Positions 1 to 9,763 of a stretch of DNA of 64,000 nucleotides are shown in pieces (positions within the stretch are counted from its first letter, which is position 1; each line of letters opens with the position of its first letter). The notes beneath the pieces are model-generated. The model was not told the DNA's origin, ran no database searches, and was given only the letters and a program-made list of their open reading frames with translations. Position numbers and translations under genes: made by a program. The DNA comes from Marinobacterium lacunae (GTDB lineage Bacteria; Pseudomonadota; Gammaproteobacteria; Pseudomonadales; Balneatricaceae). The stretch lies in the NCBI RefSeq assembly GCF_000705555.1, contig NZ_JMQN01000036.1, positions 1-64,000 of the forward strand, written 5' to 3'.

Positions 1-220
1 TCGGAGACTCGTACTCTACGTGCGAGGTGTTGATGGTGATACCGCGCTCACGCTCTTCCGGTGCCTTGTCGATACCATCAAAAGCAACGGCTGCGCCGCC
101 CCATACTTCTGAACATACGCGGGTCAGCGCCGCAGTCAGGGTGGTTTTGCCGTGGTCAACGTGACCGATGGTGCCGACGTTGACGTGCGGCTTGTTACGT
201 TCAAATGATTGCTTAGCCAT
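1..220 (-). CDS. tuf: Elongation factor Tu, N-terminal part (runs off window)
   Basis: This is the first 73 codons of EF-Tu, the GTPase that delivers aminoacyl-tRNA to the ribosome. The protein starts [20 protein letters not shown] and continues into the P-loop GHVDHGKT and the switch I region (ERERGITI), which are diagnostic. The ATG is at 218-220 and the rest of the gene lies beyond base 1. It is preceded on the same strand by four tRNA genes, the arrangement of the thrU-tyrU-glyT-thrT-tufB operon of enteric bacteria and pseudomonads, so it is probably the tufB-type copy cotranscribed with those tRNAs. A second tuf copy elsewhere is likely but cannot be seen here. Confidence 0.97.
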   Translation of the reverse strand, partial: MAKQSFERNKPHVNVGTIGHVDHGKTTLTAALTRVCSEVWGGAAVAFDGIDKAPEERERGITINTSHVEYESP

Positions 221-306
221 TTTGAATTCCCAACCTGTTCGATTGATGCCAGAGTCGCCAAATACGAAAAAGGGTAGACATATCACTATATCTACCCTTC
301 TTAATA

Positions 307-381
307 TGGAGCTCATGGGCGGATTTGAACCGCCGACCTCACCCTTACCAAGGGTGTGCTCTACCCCTGAGCTACATGAGC
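307..381 (-). tRNA. tRNA-Thr (GGT)
   Basis: The minus strand folds as a cloverleaf. The 7-bp acceptor stem GCTCATG/CATGAGC is followed by T and an encoded CCA. The D-arm contains AGCTCAGGGGTAGAGC, the anticodon loop TTGGTAA gives GGT, and the T-arm contains GGTTCAAATCC. It is the last tRNA before tuf. Confidence 0.96.
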
Positions 382-391
382 ACAACGTGAT

Positions 392-466
392 TGGAGCGGG
401 TAGCGGGAATCGAACCCGCCTCTTCAGCTTGGAAGGCTGAGGTAATAGCCACTATACCATACCCGC
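392..466 (-). tRNA. tRNA-Gly (TCC)
   Basis: The minus strand gives acceptor stem GCGGGTA/TACCCGC with encoded CCA, anticodon loop CTTCCAA (TCC) and T-arm GGTTCGATTCC. It lies 10 bases upstream of tRNA-Thr(GGT) in the same tRNA-tuf transcript. Confidence 0.96.
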
Positions 467-486
467 CAATACCAGCTGACTTTTGA

Positions 487-570
487 TGGTGGTGGGAGGT
501 GGATTCGAACCACCGAAGCTCGCGCGTCAGATTTACAGTCTGATCCCTTTGGCCACTCGGGAATCCCACC
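487..570 (-). tRNA. tRNA-Tyr (GTA)
   Basis: This is a class II tRNA of 84 nt. It has acceptor stem GGTGGGA/TCCCACC, discriminator A and CCA, anticodon loop CTGTAAA (GTA), a long variable arm around 511-524 and T-arm GGTTCGAATCC. It lies between the Thr(TGT) and Gly(TCC) genes, as in the known operon. Confidence 0.96.
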
Positions 571-591
571 ACATCACTTCGCTTATTCAAC

Positions 592-667
<76 letters not shown>

Positions 668-688
668 CTTGGCAACGAAGTGGGGCGT

Positions 689-717
689 ATCTTACTGATC
701 GACTTAAGGGCTTGCAA
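689..717 (-). promoter_or_regulatory. Sigma-70 promoter of the tRNA-tuf operon
   Basis: On the minus strand a -35 TTGCAA (712-717) and a -10 TAAGAT (689-694) are separated by exactly 17 bp. The bases just after the -10 are GC-rich (ACGCCCC), a discriminator typical of stringently controlled stable-RNA promoters. The predicted start is near 682. The -35 overlaps the 3' end of the upstream SPOR gene, so this strong promoter sits at the end of another operon. Confidence 0.7.
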
Positions 718-1333
718 CCCCCTCACAATCATTTTTTTCAATTTTTATTCCAGGCCAGCTTGCAGCGATCAGCTGATTGATTTCACTGGATATTTCATAA
801 CCAGCCAAATGGGTAACACGCACCGCCCAAGCGGAATCTTCAGCCCGAATCTGCTCGACCCTCACTTTGCCACGCAACGCGGTCGGCAGACCCGTACGAA
901 CTTCATCCAGCGCGGCACGATCAGCAAAGCGACCGAACGACAACTGCCCACCGCGACTTTCAGGCACCCACCCCTGAACGGCCAGCGCATCCAGTAACGC
1001 TATACGCTCAGACGCATCGGCAGGCAGCGGCAACACCAGCTGCCACCCAATGACAGCCGGAGGTAAACTGACCACCTCTGTACCAACCGGCTCGGATGCC
1101 AACACCGACATCAGACGCTGCGCCTCATAACGAGAATTCAAGGGCGCATAAAGCAGACAAAGCCTCTCCCGCGCGGGCAACACCTCACCAGGCTCCAACT
1201 CGGAGAGCAGGCGCAGCCCCACCCCTGGACGCTCCGAACCAGCCCATTTAGGGGTGGCAGCGTGTTGCTGTGCATACCAGAAGAACAGCAGGGTATTGGC
1301 CAACAGCAGCAACAGGAAAAGCCAACGCAACAC
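704..1333 (-). CDS. Membrane-anchored SPOR-like protein
   Basis: This 209-residue protein has one N-terminal hydrophobic segment (about residues 3-21, an uncleaved signal anchor) followed by a soluble, probably periplasmic part. Around residues 130-155 the sequence (GGQLSFGRFADRAALDE) resembles the core of SPOR domains, which bind denuded peptidoglycan strands. Pseudomonads have a SPOR protein in this position downstream of coaX, which supports the call. It begins 2 bases after coaX and is probably cotranscribed with birA and coaX. SPOR domains diverge strongly, so the domain assignment is moderate. No enzyme motif is visible. Confidence 0.7.
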   Translation of the reverse strand: MLRWLFLLLLLANTLLFFWYAQQHAATPKWAGSERPGVGLRLLSELEPGEVLPARERLCLLYAPLNSRYEAQRLMSVLASEPVGTEVVSLPPAVIGWQLVLPLPADASERIALLDALAVQGWVPESRGGQLSFGRFADRAALDEVRTGLPTALRGKVRVEQIRAEDSAWAVRVTHLAGYEISSEINQLIAASWPGIKIEKNDCEGVASP

Positions 1334-1335
1334 GG

Positions 1336-2055
1336 TTACTCCCCCACCGCCAGAACCAGACCATCCAGGACAAGGTCAGGTACCCACTCACCCTCCCCCA
1401 TCAGATGCTGAAAGAGCTCTCCGTCACCCCCCGTCACCAGCAGCTGCGCCCCTGATGGAAGACTGTGTCTGACACGCAACTGTATTGCTTCGAATAGAAA
1501 GTCCGCACCATGAGTTACTGCATCGCTGGTATTGCAGCCGGGCGAAGAATCAAAAGCACTCACCGGTCGATCAACGAACACCCGCGCCGTATTACCCAAC
1601 AAGGCCTGCTGAAGCAATCTCATGCCGGGCAGGATATACCCCCCCACATGATGGCCTGCACCCGACAGGTAATCGATCGTGATCGCGCTACCGCAATCAA
1701 CCACACAACAGGCTCCACCGACACGCCGCCAGGCTGCCAACATCGCCAACCAGCGATCTACACCCATCGCTTCGGGGTTGGAATAACTGTTGAGAACACC
1801 GGCAGCTGAACGTGCGGCGGCAGCAAAGAGCGGCTTCGGAAGACCCGCGCTTTCGATCAGCGCATTTAAACGGGAATTAACATCATCAGATGCAACGGAT
1901 CCGACACGCACAGTTTCAATGGGCCCCACCCACTCCAGTGCCAACGTATCAAACGCGTCGCGACTTCCGACCCGCCCACTCGACACAAGCGCACCGCAGG
2001 ACGCCGTTATGCGCCATTTCAGGAAGGTATTGCCAACATCGATCTCTAGAATCAT
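1336..2055 (-). CDS. coaX: Type III pantothenate kinase
   Basis: CoaX phosphorylates pantothenate in the first step of coenzyme A synthesis. The 239-residue protein has the family phosphate-binding motif DVGNT at residues 6-10, GVDRWLA in the middle, DCGSAITIDYL for the second ASKHA motif, and VTGGDGE near the C-terminus. The length is normal for the family. It follows birA by 8 bases. The birA-coaX pair is common in gammaproteobacteria that lack the CoaA type of kinase, so this is probably the cell's pantothenate kinase. Confidence 0.95.
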   Translation of the reverse strand: MILEIDVGNTFLKWRITASCGALVSSGRVGSRDAFDTLALEWVGPIETVRVGSVASDDVNSRLNALIESAGLPKPLFAAAARSAAGVLNSYSNPEAMGVDRWLAMLAAWRRVGGACCVVDCGSAITIDYLSGAGHHVGGYILPGMRLLQQALLGNTARVFVDRPVSAFDSSPGCNTSDAVTHGADFLFEAIQLRVRHSLPSGAQLLVTGGDGELFQHLMGEGEWVPDLVLDGLVLAVGE

Positions 2056-2063
2056 TCAGAAGC

Positions 2064-3035
2064 TCACGCTTGGGCACGCACGCTGATTTCGCCGCCATAA
2101 TACGCCTGAAGCCGGCCATCGGACTCAAGCAACAGGGCACCGCGATCATCGACACCACGACAGATGCCTTCCACCTCGTGACTGCCACTGATCAGGCGCA
2201 CCGGCGCATCCCGATGTGCATTTGCCTGCTGCCACTGATCTTTCATCACTGCAAACCCCTGACACTCGAACCGATCCAGCGTCTGCAACAGTGACTCTAC
2301 CAACGTCGCCAGCAACACATTGCGCCCGGGGTGACCAGACACCAACCCTGCTACATCTATACAGGGCTGCCCAATCTGCTCCAACTGGGCGGCAGGCATC
2401 GATACATTGATACCGACCCCGATCACCACCTCACATTCGCCAGCGGCATCGCCGCTTATCTCGACCAGAATACCGCCGAGCTTGCGCCCCTGGCTAAGCA
2501 GGTCGTTGGGCCACTTCAATTGCACATCGTCGACACCCAGACGCTGCAATCCTTCGCGCAGCGCAAGGCCCACACTCAGACTCAACCCCTCAAGAGCGGC
2601 AAGTCCCGCCGAAAAACGCCAAGCCAGCGAGAAACACAGGTTCGCCGCATAGGGACTGACCCACTCACGCCCCCTTCGGCCACGTCCCTGACTCTGGTAC
2701 TCCGCCGCGAACAGCCCGTTACGTGCTCCAGACTTGAGCGCCTCCAGCGCCAGCACGTTCGTAGAGGATACCTCTCGCTCGAACACCAGCTGCTCAAGCC
2801 GCCCTCTTGCCTCTGGCGACAACGCTTGCGAAAAGCGCTCCTGATCAAGCAGGTCCAACCCCGAGGGTATCCGGTAGCCGCGTCCCTTGACGCTGTAGAC
2901 CTCAACACCCAGCGTTTCAAGGCGCTGAATCTGTTTCCATACAGCAGACCGACTGATGCCCAGCTGCTCCCCAAGCTCCCGGCCCGAATGAAACGCACCG
3001 TCACTGAGCAGAGTCAGCAGCTTTCCCATCGTCAT
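2064..3035 (-). CDS. birA: Bifunctional biotin-protein ligase / biotin repressor
   Basis: BirA makes biotinyl-AMP, transfers biotin to carboxylase carrier proteins and represses biotin synthesis genes. The N-terminal winged helix (about residues 5-55, GEQLGISRSAVWKQIQRLE) shows this is the DNA-binding class. GRGRRGREW at 117-125 is the biotin/ATP-binding loop, and KWPNDLL follows in the catalytic domain. The first ATG overlaps the folA stop as ATGA. A second ATG two codons in is also possible. Its position between folA and coaX suggests one biosynthetic operon. Confidence 0.95.
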   Translation of the reverse strand: MTMGKLLTLLSDGAFHSGRELGEQLGISRSAVWKQIQRLETLGVEVYSVKGRGYRIPSGLDLLDQERFSQALSPEARGRLEQLVFEREVSSTNVLALEALKSGARNGLFAAEYQSQGRGRRGREWVSPYAANLCFSLAWRFSAGLAALEGLSLSVGLALREGLQRLGVDDVQLKWPNDLLSQGRKLGGILVEISGDAAGECEVVIGVGINVSMPAAQLEQIGQPCIDVAGLVSGHPGRNVLLATLVESLLQTLDRFECQGFAVMKDQWQQANAHRDAPVRLISGSHEVEGICRGVDDRGALLLESDGRLQAYYGGEISVRAQA

Positions 3036-3556
3036 CCGCGCACACCCTCTTGAGCTGCACGCTGCAGCACTATAAAGCTATAGTTGTAGGGATTATTCTC
3101 CGAGGCCGCGAAATCCTCTCGCCCCAGCTCACGCCACTGAGCGAGATCGAATTCCGGGAAACGGGCATCACCCTCAACGTCGGCATGAACCTGCGTCAGG
3201 TAGAGCCGGTCGGATAGCGGAAGCATCTGGCGATAAATCTCAGCGCCGCCGATCACCATCGCCTCATCCACTCCATCGATTTCAGCCTGTGCAGAGGCGC
3301 GTTCGATAGCTTCTTCCGGCGAGGACACCACAACCACACCTGGAGCACTCCAGCTAGCGTCACGGGTGATCACGATATTGCACCGACCTGGCAACGGCCG
3401 ACCAATCGACTCAAAGGTTTTGCGCCCCATGATGATCGGTTTACCCATGGTGACCTGCTTGAAATACCGCAAATCCTCGGGAAGATGCCAGGGCAGCCTG
3501 TTTTCACTGCCAATGACCCGGTTTTCAGCCTGAGCCACTATTACAGCCACACGCAT
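3032..3556 (-). CDS. folA: Dihydrofolate reductase
   Basis: FolA reduces dihydrofolate to tetrahydrofolate with NADPH. The 174-residue protein has the N-terminal substrate pocket LPWHLPEDLRYFK with the catalytic acid D28, the Met20-loop region before it, and the NADPH-binding motifs MGRKTFESIG and VIGGAEIYRQ. It lies 9 bases after thyA, whose reaction produces the dihydrofolate that FolA recycles. The stop codon overlaps the birA start by 4 bases, which implies translational coupling. Confidence 0.97.
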   Translation of the reverse strand: MRVAVIVAQAENRVIGSENRLPWHLPEDLRYFKQVTMGKPIIMGRKTFESIGRPLPGRCNIVITRDASWSAPGVVVVSSPEEAIERASAQAEIDGVDEAMVIGGAEIYRQMLPLSDRLYLTQVHADVEGDARFPEFDLAQWRELGREDFAASENNPYNYSFIVLQRAAQEGVRG

Positions 3557-3565
3557 GGAGTCTCC

Positions 3566-4408
3566 TCAGATCGCTATGGGTGCACGGATGACCGGATACG
3601 GATCGTAACCTTCGATCTCGAAATCCTCGAACTCATATTCAAATAGCGACGCAGGTTTACGCCTGATCTTCAACTGCGGCAGTGCCCGCGGCGTGCGCGA
3701 GAGCTGCTCAGCGACGATCGATTCATCACTGAGGTGATTGGCATACAAGTGAAGGTCGCCAAAGGTGTGCACAAAGTCACCCACTTCAAGATCACATTGC
3801 TGCGCAACCATGTGCGTCAGCAGTGCGTAACTGGCGATATTGAACGGCACACCCAGGAAATAGTCGGCACTGCGCTGATAGAGCTGACAGCTCAGGCGCC
3901 CGTTGGCCACGTAAAACTGAAACAGCGTGTGACAGGGCGGCAATGCGGCTTTGCCGTTGCGCACGTTATCCTGGGGACTGACCGACTCGTCCGGCAGATC
4001 AGCCGGGTTCCATCCACTGACAATCAGCCGTCGCGAATCGGGGTTACGCCGTATCTGCGCCAGCAGTTCAGACAACTGGTCGACGGTACGCCCATCCGGG
4101 CACGCCCATGAGCGCCATTGCTTGCCATAAATAGGACCGAGATCGCCGTTCTCCAGCGCCCACTCATCCCAGATTGTGACTCCCCGCTCGTTTAGCCAGT
4201 TGTTATCGGTGCTACCCGAGAGAAACCAGAGCAGCTCATAGATGATGGACTTCAGATGCACCCGCTTGGTGGTCAACAACGGAAAGCCGCGACTGAGGTC
4301 AAACCGGAGCTGACGCCCGAACAATGAGCGGGTACCGGTGCCGGTGCGATCACCCTTATCGACGCCCTGCTCGGCGATCTCACGCATCAGATCGAGATAC
4401 TGTTGCAT
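3566..4408 (-). CDS. thyA: Thymidylate synthase
   Basis: ThyA methylates dUMP to dTMP using methylene-THF. Key parts are [11 protein letters not shown] near the N-terminus (phosphate loop), the catalytic cysteine C159 in [11 protein letters not shown], and the C-terminal substrate region. At 280 residues it is longer than the 264-residue E. coli enzyme. The extra residues lie mostly at about 141-153, just before the active-site Cys, an insertion I recall from several other proteobacterial ThyA proteins. The gene sits between lgt and folA. The ribosome-binding site is weak. Confidence 0.97.
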   Translation of the reverse strand: MQQYLDLMREIAEQGVDKGDRTGTGTRSLFGRQLRFDLSRGFPLLTTKRVHLKSIIYELLWFLSGSTDNNWLNERGVTIWDEWALENGDLGPIYGKQWRSWACPDGRTVDQLSELLAQIRRNPDSRRLIVSGWNPADLPDESVSPQDNVRNGKAALPPCHTLFQFYVANGRLSCQLYQRSADYFLGVPFNIASYALLTHMVAQQCDLEVGDFVHTFGDLHLYANHLSDESIVAEQLSRTPRALPQLKIRRKPASLFEYEFEDFEIEGYDPYPVIRAPIAI

Positions 4409-4447
4409 ACTGCTTTTTCGTCTCTAATACCGGAGGAAACCCATACT

Positions 4448-5260
4448 TTAACGTTTTAGCGTGCCTGACGCACCGCTCGATTGTCCTCTGCTGTAGGCCC
4501 ATGCCATCAGCAGCACACCGACCAGGATCATCGGCAGCGACAGCAGTTGCCCCATGGTCAACCAGTGAAATGCCAGGAATCCCAGATGCGCGTCGGGCTC
4601 GCGGAAGAACTCGACTGCGGATCGGAACACTCCATACAGAAGCAAAAACAGTCCCGATACTGCCATGCGTGGCCGCGGCTTCGCCGAGTACCACCAGAGA
4701 ATGGCAAACATCACCACCCCCTCAAGGGCCGCTTCGTACAATTGCGAGGGGTGACGCCCCAAACCATCGGCCGCGCGGGGAAAGATAACGCCCCAAGTCT
4801 GATCGGTAGGACGCCCCCACAACTCTCCGCCAATAAAGTTGCCGATCCGTCCAGCGCCCAGGCCAATCGGGATCAAGGGTGCGACAAAATCACTTAACTC
4901 AAAGAAGCGCTTGCCGTGCTGGTGGGAGAACCAGGCGATGGCAACCAACACACCGATAAGCCCGCCATGGAAAGACATTCCTCCTTCCCATATGGCAAAC
5001 AGCCAAAGCGGGTCATCAACGAAATAGTCGAAGTGATAGAATAGAACATAACCAAACCGACCACCGAGAATGACGCCCAAAGCCCCCCAGAACACGAGAT
5101 CCGAGACCTGCTGTTCGGTCCAGCCGGAGCCCGGCTGACGTGCCCGCCAACCACCCAAAGCCCACGCCGACGCAAAGCCAACCAGATACATCAAGCCGTA
5201 CCAATGCACCTTGAGCGGCCCCAGATCCAGCGCCAACGGATTGATATCATGCACCCACAC
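4448..5260 (-). CDS. lgt: Prolipoprotein diacylglyceryl transferase
   Basis: Lgt transfers diacylglycerol from phosphatidylglycerol to the lipobox cysteine of prolipoproteins at the inner membrane. The 270-residue protein has about seven membrane segments, the N-terminal motif [16 protein letters not shown] and the Lgt signature [14 protein letters not shown] with its essential Arg and Asn. The start is a GTG at 5258-5260, chosen because it places the conserved N-terminus correctly. It precedes thyA by 39 bases, an arrangement widespread in gammaproteobacteria. Confidence 0.96.
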   Translation of the reverse strand: MWVHDINPLALDLGPLKVHWYGLMYLVGFASAWALGGWRARQPGSGWTEQQVSDLVFWGALGVILGGRFGYVLFYHFDYFVDDPLWLFAIWEGGMSFHGGLIGVLVAIAWFSHQHGKRFFELSDFVAPLIPIGLGAGRIGNFIGGELWGRPTDQTWGVIFPRAADGLGRHPSQLYEAALEGVVMFAILWWYSAKPRPRMAVSGLFLLLYGVFRSAVEFFREPDAHLGFLAFHWLTMGQLLSLPMILVGVLLMAWAYSRGQSSGASGTLKR

Positions 5261-5265
5261 GTTAT

Positions 5266-6075
5266 TTACATCCTCGAAAACAGATTAATCAACAGAAAGC
5301 GCAGACCGACCACGGTCAACAGCATTGCAAACACGACCTTCAATCTGCGCTGAGGTAGGCTGTGCGCCAAACGGGCACCAAAACGCGCCGCGAAGGAACT
5401 GGTCAGCACGATGCCGATCAACGCTGGCAGATAGATATATCCCAGATGCCAACCCGGCATCTGCGGCACATCCCAGCCCGTCCAGATATTCCCAAGCGCA
5501 CCGACCAGCGCGATTGGTAATCCGCAGGCCGCCGATGTCGCCACCGCCTGCTGCATGCTCGACCGACGCCAATGCAGATAAGGAACGGTCAGGGTACCGC
5601 CGCCGATACCGAAAATCGCCGATGCGCAACCGACCAGACCACCGGCTACAGCAAGCTCAGGCGTCGCCGGGTCCCGGCCACCGGCGCTGGGCCGCAGATC
5701 AAATATCATCTGCGCGGCAACAGTCAGCGTGAAGCAACCAAACAGCAACTGAAGCACCGACCCACTCAGCGCGCCGGCTATCCAGACACCGCCCAGCGCT
5801 CCAGCCAGAATACCGACCGACAAGTAGGGAAAAAGGTTCCAGCGCACAGCGCCCTTTTGATGATGTGCACGCACCGAGGCTATGGAGGTGAACACGATGG
5901 TGCCAAGTGATGTGGCCACCGCCGCATGAGTCAAAACCTCCGGCGCCATACCTTGCAGGCCAAATGTGAATATCAACACCGGTACGATCAACAGCCCTCC
6001 GCCGATACCAAACAGCCCGGCGACGAAGCCGGCTATCGCACCGAGCAAGAGATAGAGCGCAAACGTAAGCAGCAT
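5266..6075 (-). CDS. TSUP-family (TauE/SafE) membrane permease
   Basis: This is an inner-membrane protein of about 269 residues with roughly eight hydrophobic segments. It has two glycine-rich repeats, [15 protein letters not shown] and [14 protein letters not shown], one per half, which is the hallmark of the TSUP (DUF81) family of sulfite/organosulfonate and related anion exporters. The ATG at 6073-6075 is preferred over a longer frame because it puts the first membrane helix at the N-terminus and has AGGA upstream. It ends 5 bases before lgt. The substrate cannot be told from sequence. Confidence 0.9.
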   Translation of the reverse strand: MLLTFALYLLLGAIAGFVAGLFGIGGGLLIVPVLIFTFGLQGMAPEVLTHAAVATSLGTIVFTSIASVRAHHQKGAVRWNLFPYLSVGILAGALGGVWIAGALSGSVLQLLFGCFTLTVAAQMIFDLRPSAGGRDPATPELAVAGGLVGCASAIFGIGGGTLTVPYLHWRRSSMQQAVATSAACGLPIALVGALGNIWTGWDVPQMPGWHLGYIYLPALIGIVLTSSFAARFGARLAHSLPQRRLKVVFAMLLTVVGLRFLLINLFSRM

Positions 6076-6181
6076 CCGTCCTGTCCCGTCAGCAGAAAAG
6101 TGCACTATAGTAGGGCTTAAGGGAGTGAGTGAACATCCCCGCACGCGCTCATGGACAAGAAGCCGGCTGGAGCCCAACGAT

Positions 6182-6940
6182 ATGTGCCTGATCGTTATTG
6201 CCGTTAATCAACACCCTGACTGGCCACTACTACTGGTTGCGAACCGGGATGAATTTTACGCCCGCCCGACCCGCGCACTGGGGTTCTGGCCGGACGCACC
6301 AATCATTGGCGGCCGTGACCTGGAAGCCGGCGGTACCTGGATGGGCTTCAACCGCAATGGACGCTTCGCGGCGCTGACCAACTATCGCGATGGCCGCGAA
6401 CCCTATCGTCCCGGCGCCTCCCGTGGACAACTGGTCGCCCACTACCTTCTGAACGAGACGCCTGCAGCGGAGTACCGCCCACCGGACGACGTCACCTCTG
6501 GCTACAACCTGATTCGTGGAGACCACAACGGCTTGTACTACAGCGGCAACCGCGGCGGGCAGCTGGAACGACTGGGCAATGGCATACACACCCTGAGCAA
6601 TGCACTTCTGGAGAGCGAATGGCCGAAAACGCGTTTGGCGCGCCAGCTGATGGCCAAAACGCTGAGCAGCCCAAGCCTGGATACTGAAGCGCTGGTGAGC
6701 GTGCTGGCCGATGAGTCTCCTGCACAGGACAGCCAATTACCGGACACCGGCATTCCGCACGACAAGGAAAAAATGCTCTCGAGCTGCCTGATCCGCAGCC
6801 CCAATTACGGCACCCGGGCCACAACACTGATCATGCAGGCCAAGAGCGGCCTTACCCGCATTGTCGAACAACGCATGGACAGATCAGGCCCAATCGGCCG
6901 AACCGACTTCACGCTGTGGATAAAACCGCTGGGTGTATAA
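6182..6940 (+). CDS. NRDE-family (TANGO2-like) protein
   Basis: This 252-residue protein starts MCLIVIAVNQ and has the name-giving NRDE motif at residues 21-24. Cys2 directly after the initiator Met is the expected N-terminal nucleophile of this Ntn-hydrolase-like family. The ATG at 6182 is chosen for that reason even though the frame stays open upstream. Eukaryotic TANGO2 has been linked to Golgi organisation and haem handling, and the bacterial role is not established. It is a single gene reading towards ptsP, with only 2 bases between the stop codons of this convergent pair. Confidence 0.88.
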   Translation: MCLIVIAVNQHPDWPLLLVANRDEFYARPTRALGFWPDAPIIGGRDLEAGGTWMGFNRNGRFAALTNYRDGREPYRPGASRGQLVAHYLLNETPAAEYRPPDDVTSGYNLIRGDHNGLYYSGNRGGQLERLGNGIHTLSNALLESEWPKTRLARQLMAKTLSSPSLDTEALVSVLADESPAQDSQLPDTGIPHDKEKMLSSCLIRSPNYGTRATTLIMQAKSGLTRIVEQRMDRSGPIGRTDFTLWIKPLGV

Positions 6941-6942
6941 CC

Positions 6943-9246
6943 TCAGTCACGGCCGGGCAACGCCGGCCGCGTAAGATTCCCAAGCCCCATGCTTTTCAAC
7001 GAGGCTCTCAGGTATTGATGGATAGCGTCGGCGTCGTCCATGCGCATGACCCGCTGCAACAGCGCGTTCGCCTTTGCCAGACTGGTACCGCGAATGGCAG
7101 ATTTCACCTTGGGCAGGTTATTGGAGTTCATCGATAATACGTCGTACCCCATAGCCATCAGTAGCAACGCTCCGCCCGGGTCCGAGGCCATCTCGCCACA
7201 GATCGACACCGGCTTGTGCTCCTTTCGCACCTCCTGCGCGACGAAATGCAGCACTTTTAACACAGCCGGGTGATAAGGCGCATAGAGGTCTGCCACCCGA
7301 GGGTTGTTTCGATCCACCGCCAGCAGATATTGCGTAAGGTCGTTTGAACCCACCGAAATAAAGTCCACCTTGCGTGCAAAGCGTCGTGTCAGATAGACCG
7401 CCGCTGGAACCTCCACCATGATGCCGACTGGTGGCCTCTCGACATCGAGCCCCTCCTCCTGCAACTCACGCACAGCACGATCGATCTGGGCACTGGCCTC
7501 CTCGATCTCATGCATACTGGTGACCATCGGCAGCATGATACGCAGATTGTTGAACCCCTGAGCGGCGCGCAGCATGGCCCGCACCTGCACCAAAAAGATT
7601 TCGGGGTGATCAAGCGTCACGCGAATGCCACGCCAGCCCAGGAAAGGGTTTTCCTCTTCAATCGGGAAATAGGGCAGTGACTTGTCGCCGCCGATATCCA
7701 GCGTTCTCATCGTTACCGGCCGCGGCGCGAATGCCTCAAGCTGGCGACGATAGATCTTCAGCTGCTCCTGCTCGCTGGGGAAAAAGTCTCGGGTCATGAA
7801 GGGGATCTCGGTTCGATACAGACCGATGCCCTCGGCACCGCGCTCAAGCGAGCGCTCCACATCGCTGACCAGACCGGTATTGACCCACAGCGGCATGCGA
7901 TAGCCGTCGGTGGTCTGGGCAGGCAGATCCTTCAAAGTTTCAAGCCCCGCCGCGATCATCTGCTCTTCGCGCAGTATCTCGCGAAAGGCATTCTTCAGAT
8001 CCTCCGACGGGTTTACATAGACGCGTCCCGTGTACCCATCGAGAATCATGTCCCGCCCCTCAAGGCGGGTAAAGGGCAGATCGACGACCCCCATGGCGGT
8101 CGGTATACCCATGGATCGGGCCAGAATCGCGGCATGAGAGTTGCCCGATCCACTGACAGAGACGAGTCCGACCAGCTTGTCCTCCGGCACCAAACCCAGC
8201 ATGGTCGGTGAAAGATCGTCGGCAACCAGAATCGTATTGTCGGGGAACTCCACCTCGCCTGAGCCGGCGTTTTCCTGCAGATGACTGAGGACCCTGCGAC
8301 CCAGATCGCGAATATCGGTGGCACGTTCACGCAGGTAGGGGTCTTCCATGGAGGAGAACTGGCGCACATGCTCATCCACCACCTCCCTGAGCGCGCCCTG
8401 CGCCCAGTTTCCGGCACGGATACGCTCGGCCACCTGACCGGCCAGAGCATTATCCTCGAGCATCCGCATATAGACATCGAACAACGCCTGCTCATCACTG
8501 CGCAGACGTTGAGCCAGCATTCGGCTGACCTCACGAATCTCGTTGCGTACCGCTTCCAGCGCAGTGGTGAACTTCTCAAGCTCGAGATCGATATCCCGCG
8601 CCGGCTTGTCGGGCACACCTTCAAGATCAGCAGGCAGCGTCGCCACAAATACCTGTCCGACTGCCACGCCCGGCGCACCTGCAACGCCGCTGAAACGGCG
8701 ATCCTCAGGCAGGGGTGCACCACCGCCACTATGGTTCCCGACCGGCTGAATGGAGCCAGTCGCCTCGGCATGAGCTATGACGCCGGCCAGCTGAGCCGAC
8801 ACCGTAATCAGAAACGCTTCTTCTGATTCATCGAAGCGGCGACGCTCGAACTGCTGCACGACCAGTACGCCAAGGACCTCGCCCTGATGAATGATCGGCA
8901 CGCCCAGAAACGCGTGATATCGCTCTTCACCAGTCGACTGGAGATAGATGTAGGAAGGATGCACCGAGGCATCTTCCAGATTGATCGGCTCTGCGCGCTG
9001 ACCGACCAGACCGACCACGCCCTCGGTTGGTGAAAGGCTGACGACCCCGACCGACTCGGGATTCAGCCCTTGTGTGGCCATCAGTACATACCGCTGGGAG
9101 ATCGTATCAAGCAGATAGATTGAGCAGACTTGCGTATGCATGGCGCGCTGGATACGCCTGACCGTAAGATCAAGCACGGACTCCAGATCCGGAGCCGCGC
9201 TGACTTCCTGTACGATCTTGCGCAGCACATTCAACATCGCCGCCAT
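6943..9246 (-). CDS. ptsP: Phosphoenolpyruvate-protein phosphotransferase PtsP (Enzyme I Ntr)
   Basis: PtsP takes phosphate from PEP and passes it to NPr and on to EIIA-Ntr in the nitrogen-related phosphotransferase system. Of 767 residues, about 1-165 form a GAF sensor domain, 185-310 the EI N-terminal helical part, then the phosphohistidine domain with H371 in SGSGNSHAAILARSMGIP, and finally the PEP-binding TIM barrel (RTEIPFM, GWRGIR, FISVGSNDLTQY). A ribosome-binding site (AAGGGG) precedes the chosen ATG. It lies 22 bases after rppH, the conserved rppH-ptsP pair. Confidence 0.97.
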   Translation of the reverse strand: MAAMLNVLRKIVQEVSAAPDLESVLDLTVRRIQRAMHTQVCSIYLLDTISQRYVLMATQGLNPESVGVVSLSPTEGVVGLVGQRAEPINLEDASVHPSYIYLQSTGEERYHAFLGVPIIHQGEVLGVLVVQQFERRRFDESEEAFLITVSAQLAGVIAHAEATGSIQPVGNHSGGGAPLPEDRRFSGVAGAPGVAVGQVFVATLPADLEGVPDKPARDIDLELEKFTTALEAVRNEIREVSRMLAQRLRSDEQALFDVYMRMLEDNALAGQVAERIRAGNWAQGALREVVDEHVRQFSSMEDPYLRERATDIRDLGRRVLSHLQENAGSGEVEFPDNTILVADDLSPTMLGLVPEDKLVGLVSVSGSGNSHAAILARSMGIPTAMGVVDLPFTRLEGRDMILDGYTGRVYVNPSEDLKNAFREILREEQMIAAGLETLKDLPAQTTDGYRMPLWVNTGLVSDVERSLERGAEGIGLYRTEIPFMTRDFFPSEQEQLKIYRRQLEAFAPRPVTMRTLDIGGDKSLPYFPIEEENPFLGWRGIRVTLDHPEIFLVQVRAMLRAAQGFNNLRIMLPMVTSMHEIEEASAQIDRAVRELQEEGLDVERPPVGIMVEVPAAVYLTRRFARKVDFISVGSNDLTQYLLAVDRNNPRVADLYAPYHPAVLKVLHFVAQEVRKEHKPVSICGEMASDPGGALLLMAMGYDVLSMNSNNLPKVKSAIRGTSLAKANALLQRVMRMDDADAIHQYLRASLKSMGLGNLTRPALPGRD

Positions 9247-9268
9247 CTACACAGCCCCTTAATCTGTC

Positions 9269-9763
9269 TTAACGCTCTGAAACCGACTGCACACGCACCA
9301 GCTTCGGCGATAATTCTCTTAATGCTTTGCGGTATACCTCTCGTTTAAAGGACACCACCTGCCCCAGAGGATACCAATAACTGACCCAACGCCAACCATC
9401 GAACTCCGGCGAATCAGTTTCATCTATTCTCACTGCACTGTCATGACTGAGCATGCGCAAGAGAAACCACTTTTGTTTCTGGCCAACGCACACAGGGTGC
9501 GAATGGCGCCGGATCATGCGTTTGGGTAGCCGGTAGCGCAACCAGCCTCGTGTCACCGCGAGAATTTCAACATCCTTAGGCGATAACCCGATCTCCTCAT
9601 TCAGCTCACGAAACATAGCCTGCTCGGGGGTTTCACGGCCCTGAATTCCCCCCTGCGGAAACTGCCAGGCATCTTGCCCGATGCGCCTTGCCCAAAGCAC
9701 CTGACCCAGATCGTTGACCAGAATGATACCGACATTCGGTCTGAACCCATCTGAATCGATCAA
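9269..9763 (-). CDS. rppH: RNA pyrophosphohydrolase
   Basis: RppH removes pyrophosphate from the 5' end of triphosphorylated mRNA and so starts RNase E-dependent decay. The 164-residue protein begins [17 protein letters not shown], matching the family N-terminus, and carries the Nudix box from G38 to L60 with the REL.EE.G core. The start codon is TTG at 9761-9763. The match to the family N-terminus makes it convincing despite being a rare codon. It is followed by ptsP on the same strand. Confidence 0.95.
   Translation of the reverse strand: MIDSDGFRPNVGIILVNDLGQVLWARRIGQDAWQFPQGGIQGRETPEQAMFRELNEEIGLSPKDVEILAVTRGWLRYRLPKRMIRRHSHPVCVGQKQKWFLLRMLSHDSAVRIDETDSPEFDGWRWVSYWYPLGQVVSFKREVYRKALRELSPKLVRVQSVSER

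Noticed and set aside
168..590. Short frames across the tRNA block
   Set aside because: They run through four well-formed tRNA genes.
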